Shown: positions 7,207-8,229 of the stretch, in pieces
Layout of the letters: every line of letters starts with the position of its first letter
Numbering within the stretch: the first letter of the stretch is position 1
DNA from: Dehalococcoidia bacterium
GTDB taxonomy: Bacteria > Chloroflexota > Dehalococcoidia > GIF9 > UBA5629
Length of the DNA stretch: 8,229 nt
Direction: 5' to 3'
Assembly (NCBI GenBank): GCA_028715025.1
Contig: JAQTLG010000061.1
Coordinates: 1 to 8,229, forward strand
Made by a program: the position numbers and the translations under genes
Notes under the pieces: model-generated
What the model saw: the letters and a program-made list of their open reading frames with translations, nothing else
Database searches by the model: none
Told to the model about the DNA's origin: nothing

Positions 7207-7236
7207 AACCGGTCCCGGCGGTCGCCGGGACCGGTT
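7207..7236. repeat. GC-rich perfect hairpin before copy 5
   Basis: Arms AACCGGTCCCGGCG (7207-7220) and CGCCGGGACCGGTT (7223-7236) are exact complements around GT. It ends immediately before the Shine-Dalgarno site of copy 5 (7237-7242). No T-tract follows on the + strand. Like the inverted repeat behind copy 3, it lies shortly after a stop codon. It could attenuate transcription into copy 5, protect the upstream message end, or affect ribosome loading. Confidence 0.7.
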
Positions 7237-7242
7237 GAAGGA
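7237..7242 (+). promoter_or_regulatory. Ribosome binding site fixing the TTG start of copy 5
   Basis: GAAGGA lies seven bases before TTG at 7250. The only nearby ATG, at 7242, is out of frame and meets a stop after three codons. TTG gives MTEYLWYKSYDPGVP, matching the array's N-terminal signature. Confidence 0.65.
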
Positions 7243-7249
7243 TGCTGAG

Positions 7250-8229
7250 TTGACTGAATATCTATGGTACAAAAGCTATGATCCCGGTGTCCCGCGCTCT
7301 CTTGAGCCATATCCGCATAAGACCATTATGGATGTCCTGCTGGAAGCTGAAAACGAGCGCCCTGACTATCCCATGATAATCTTCCAGGACAGGAAGCTCA
7401 GCTATAAAGAGATCGTCAGTGAAAGCGATGCTATGGCTGCGGCGCTGGCTTATATGGGGGTGAAGAAGGGTGACCGCATAGCCGTGCTTTTCCTTAACTG
7501 CCCGCAGGAGTATATTATTTTCTTCGCGGCCTGGAAGCTGGGCGCCATTGTGGTGCCGCTGAATCCACTCTATACCGAGTTCGAGTTGGAAGCGAGGTTG
7601 AATGATATCGACGCCGAAGCAGCGGTGGTTCTCAACCTGTGGTATCCCATGGTCAAAAGGCTGCAGAAGAAAACCAGCGTACGCAACGTTATCCTGGCCG
7701 AATTCGATGATTATACCGTGCCGGATAAAGAAAAGGCGGCCACCGCCATCGAACCCGGCGACAACTGGTGGCTTGACCTCACCAGAAAATATGCGGGAAA
7801 ACCGGTACCTAAGATAGAAGTTGGGCCGGAAGATACAGCTTTGATTCTATTCTCCGGAGGCACTACCGGCACTCCCAAAGGCGTTATGGAGAGCCACAAG
7901 TCTCTGGTCATCACAGGCATGCAGGTGGAAGCCTGGTTCCGTGAGATTTCACTCTGGTGGGATGAGAAATTTCTGGTGCCGCTTCCGCTTTTCCATGCTT
8001 TCGGTATCTATGCCAGCTTCGGGATGGCGCTGGTACAGCATAATATCTCGGTGCTCATCGCCAATCCACGTGACATCAAGGGCATGATCGATACCATCAA
8101 GAGTCAGGGCATCACCAATATGGGGGCAGCTCCCACTATGTTTATCTCCATGCTGGAATACCCGGATCTCAAGATGGGTGACCTCAAGACCATTCGCATG
8201 GCTACATCGGGCGCAGCGCCGCTGATGCG
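7250..8229 (+). CDS. Long-chain acyl-CoA synthetase-like protein, copy 5 (partial, 3' end outside window)
   Basis: An open frame of 326 codons plus two bases runs from TTG at 7250 to the window end, with no stop. It holds the N-terminal signature, the LNCPQ and NPLYTE motifs, the P-loop SGGTTGTPK at 202-210, PLFHAFG with His249, and ends inside the SGAAPLM segment. The TE, YTGD, hinge and catalytic-lysine motifs must lie beyond the edge. Between the VRNVI strand and the P-loop it is 11 residues shorter than copy 4: the hydrophobic-then-basic stretch found in copies 1-4 is replaced by the acidic DDYTVPDKEKAAT. It is the most different of the canonical copies and may act on another, perhaps shorter or more polar, acid. 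Gene 4 lies 73 bases upstream, with two palindromes between them. Confidence 0.9.
   Translation, partial: MTEYLWYKSYDPGVPRSLEPYPHKTIMDVLLEAENERPDYPMIIFQDRKLSYKEIVSESDAMAAALAYMGVKKGDRIAVLFLNCPQEYIIFFAAWKLGAIVVPLNPLYTEFELEARLNDIDAEAAVVLNLWYPMVKRLQKKTSVRNVILAEFDDYTVPDKEKAATAIEPGDNWWLDLTRKYAGKPVPKIEVGPEDTALILFSGGTTGTPKGVMESHKSLVITGMQVEAWFREISLWWDEKFLVPLPLFHAFGIYASFGMALVQHNISVLIANPRDIKGMIDTIKSQGITNMGAAPTMFISMLEYPDLKMGDLKTIRMATSGAAPLM

Noticed and set aside
7602..7817. Short + strand open frame within copy 5
   Set aside because: It is out of frame inside the conserved acyl-CoA ligase sequence and has no ribosome site or recognisable product.
192..8229. Adenylation modules of a nonribosomal peptide or polyketide assembly line
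   Set aside because: Each unit has its own start, ribosome site and stop, no carrier-protein or condensation domain is present, and the motifs (GFQVWPREVEE type) fit stand-alone acyl-CoA synthetases.

Overview
The window holds a head-to-tail array of five paralogous adenylate-forming enzymes of the long-chain acyl-CoA synthetase type (FadD/LcfA-like), all on the + strand. Four are complete (562-568 aa) and the fifth runs off the right edge after 326 codons. Every copy opens with a variant of W-x-K-x-Y-D-x-x-V-P-x-x-L-E-P-Y-P and carries the ordered AMP-binding motifs. No other complete gene is visible. Moderate-to-high GC, strong Shine-Dalgarno sites and two TTG starts show a bacterium. The closest sequence I can recall is Bacillus LcfA, and expanded acyl-CoA ligase families of this kind are typical of anaerobic fatty- or aromatic-acid degraders. 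A Dehalococcoidia-like Chloroflexota or a deltaproteobacterial lineage is a guess, not a demonstrated assignment.

Layout. Positions 1-51 may hold the tail of an upstream gene (weak). Positions 93-191 form a control region: a good extended -10 sigma70-type promoter, with a perfect 16-bp palindrome covering the -10 and predicted start point, as expected for a repressor operator. Genes follow at 192-1898 (copy 1), 1935-3635 (copy 2), 3701-5392 (copy 3), 5488-7176 (copy 4) and 7250 to the window end (copy 5). The spacers are 36, 65, 95 and 73 bases. The last two contain long perfect GC-rich hairpins without a following T-tract, and the last also has an adjacent AT-rich palindrome.

Function. Each enzyme should activate a carboxylic acid with ATP to an acyl-adenylate and then transfer it to CoA, feeding beta-oxidation or lipid synthesis. 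The copies share the catalytic frame but differ in the segment just after the P-loop and just after the TE motif, where the acyl chain is expected to lie, so the array looks like duplication followed by substrate diversification. Copies 3 and 4 are the closest pair. Copy 1 has two unusual changes at nucleotide-binding and active-site motifs. Copy 5 lacks an 11-residue hydrophobic/basic stretch present in the other four. The operator at the head suggests repressor control, perhaps by an acyl-CoA-responsive TetR-type protein, but no regulator gene is in view. I see no defence system, mobile element, CRISPR array or RNA gene.
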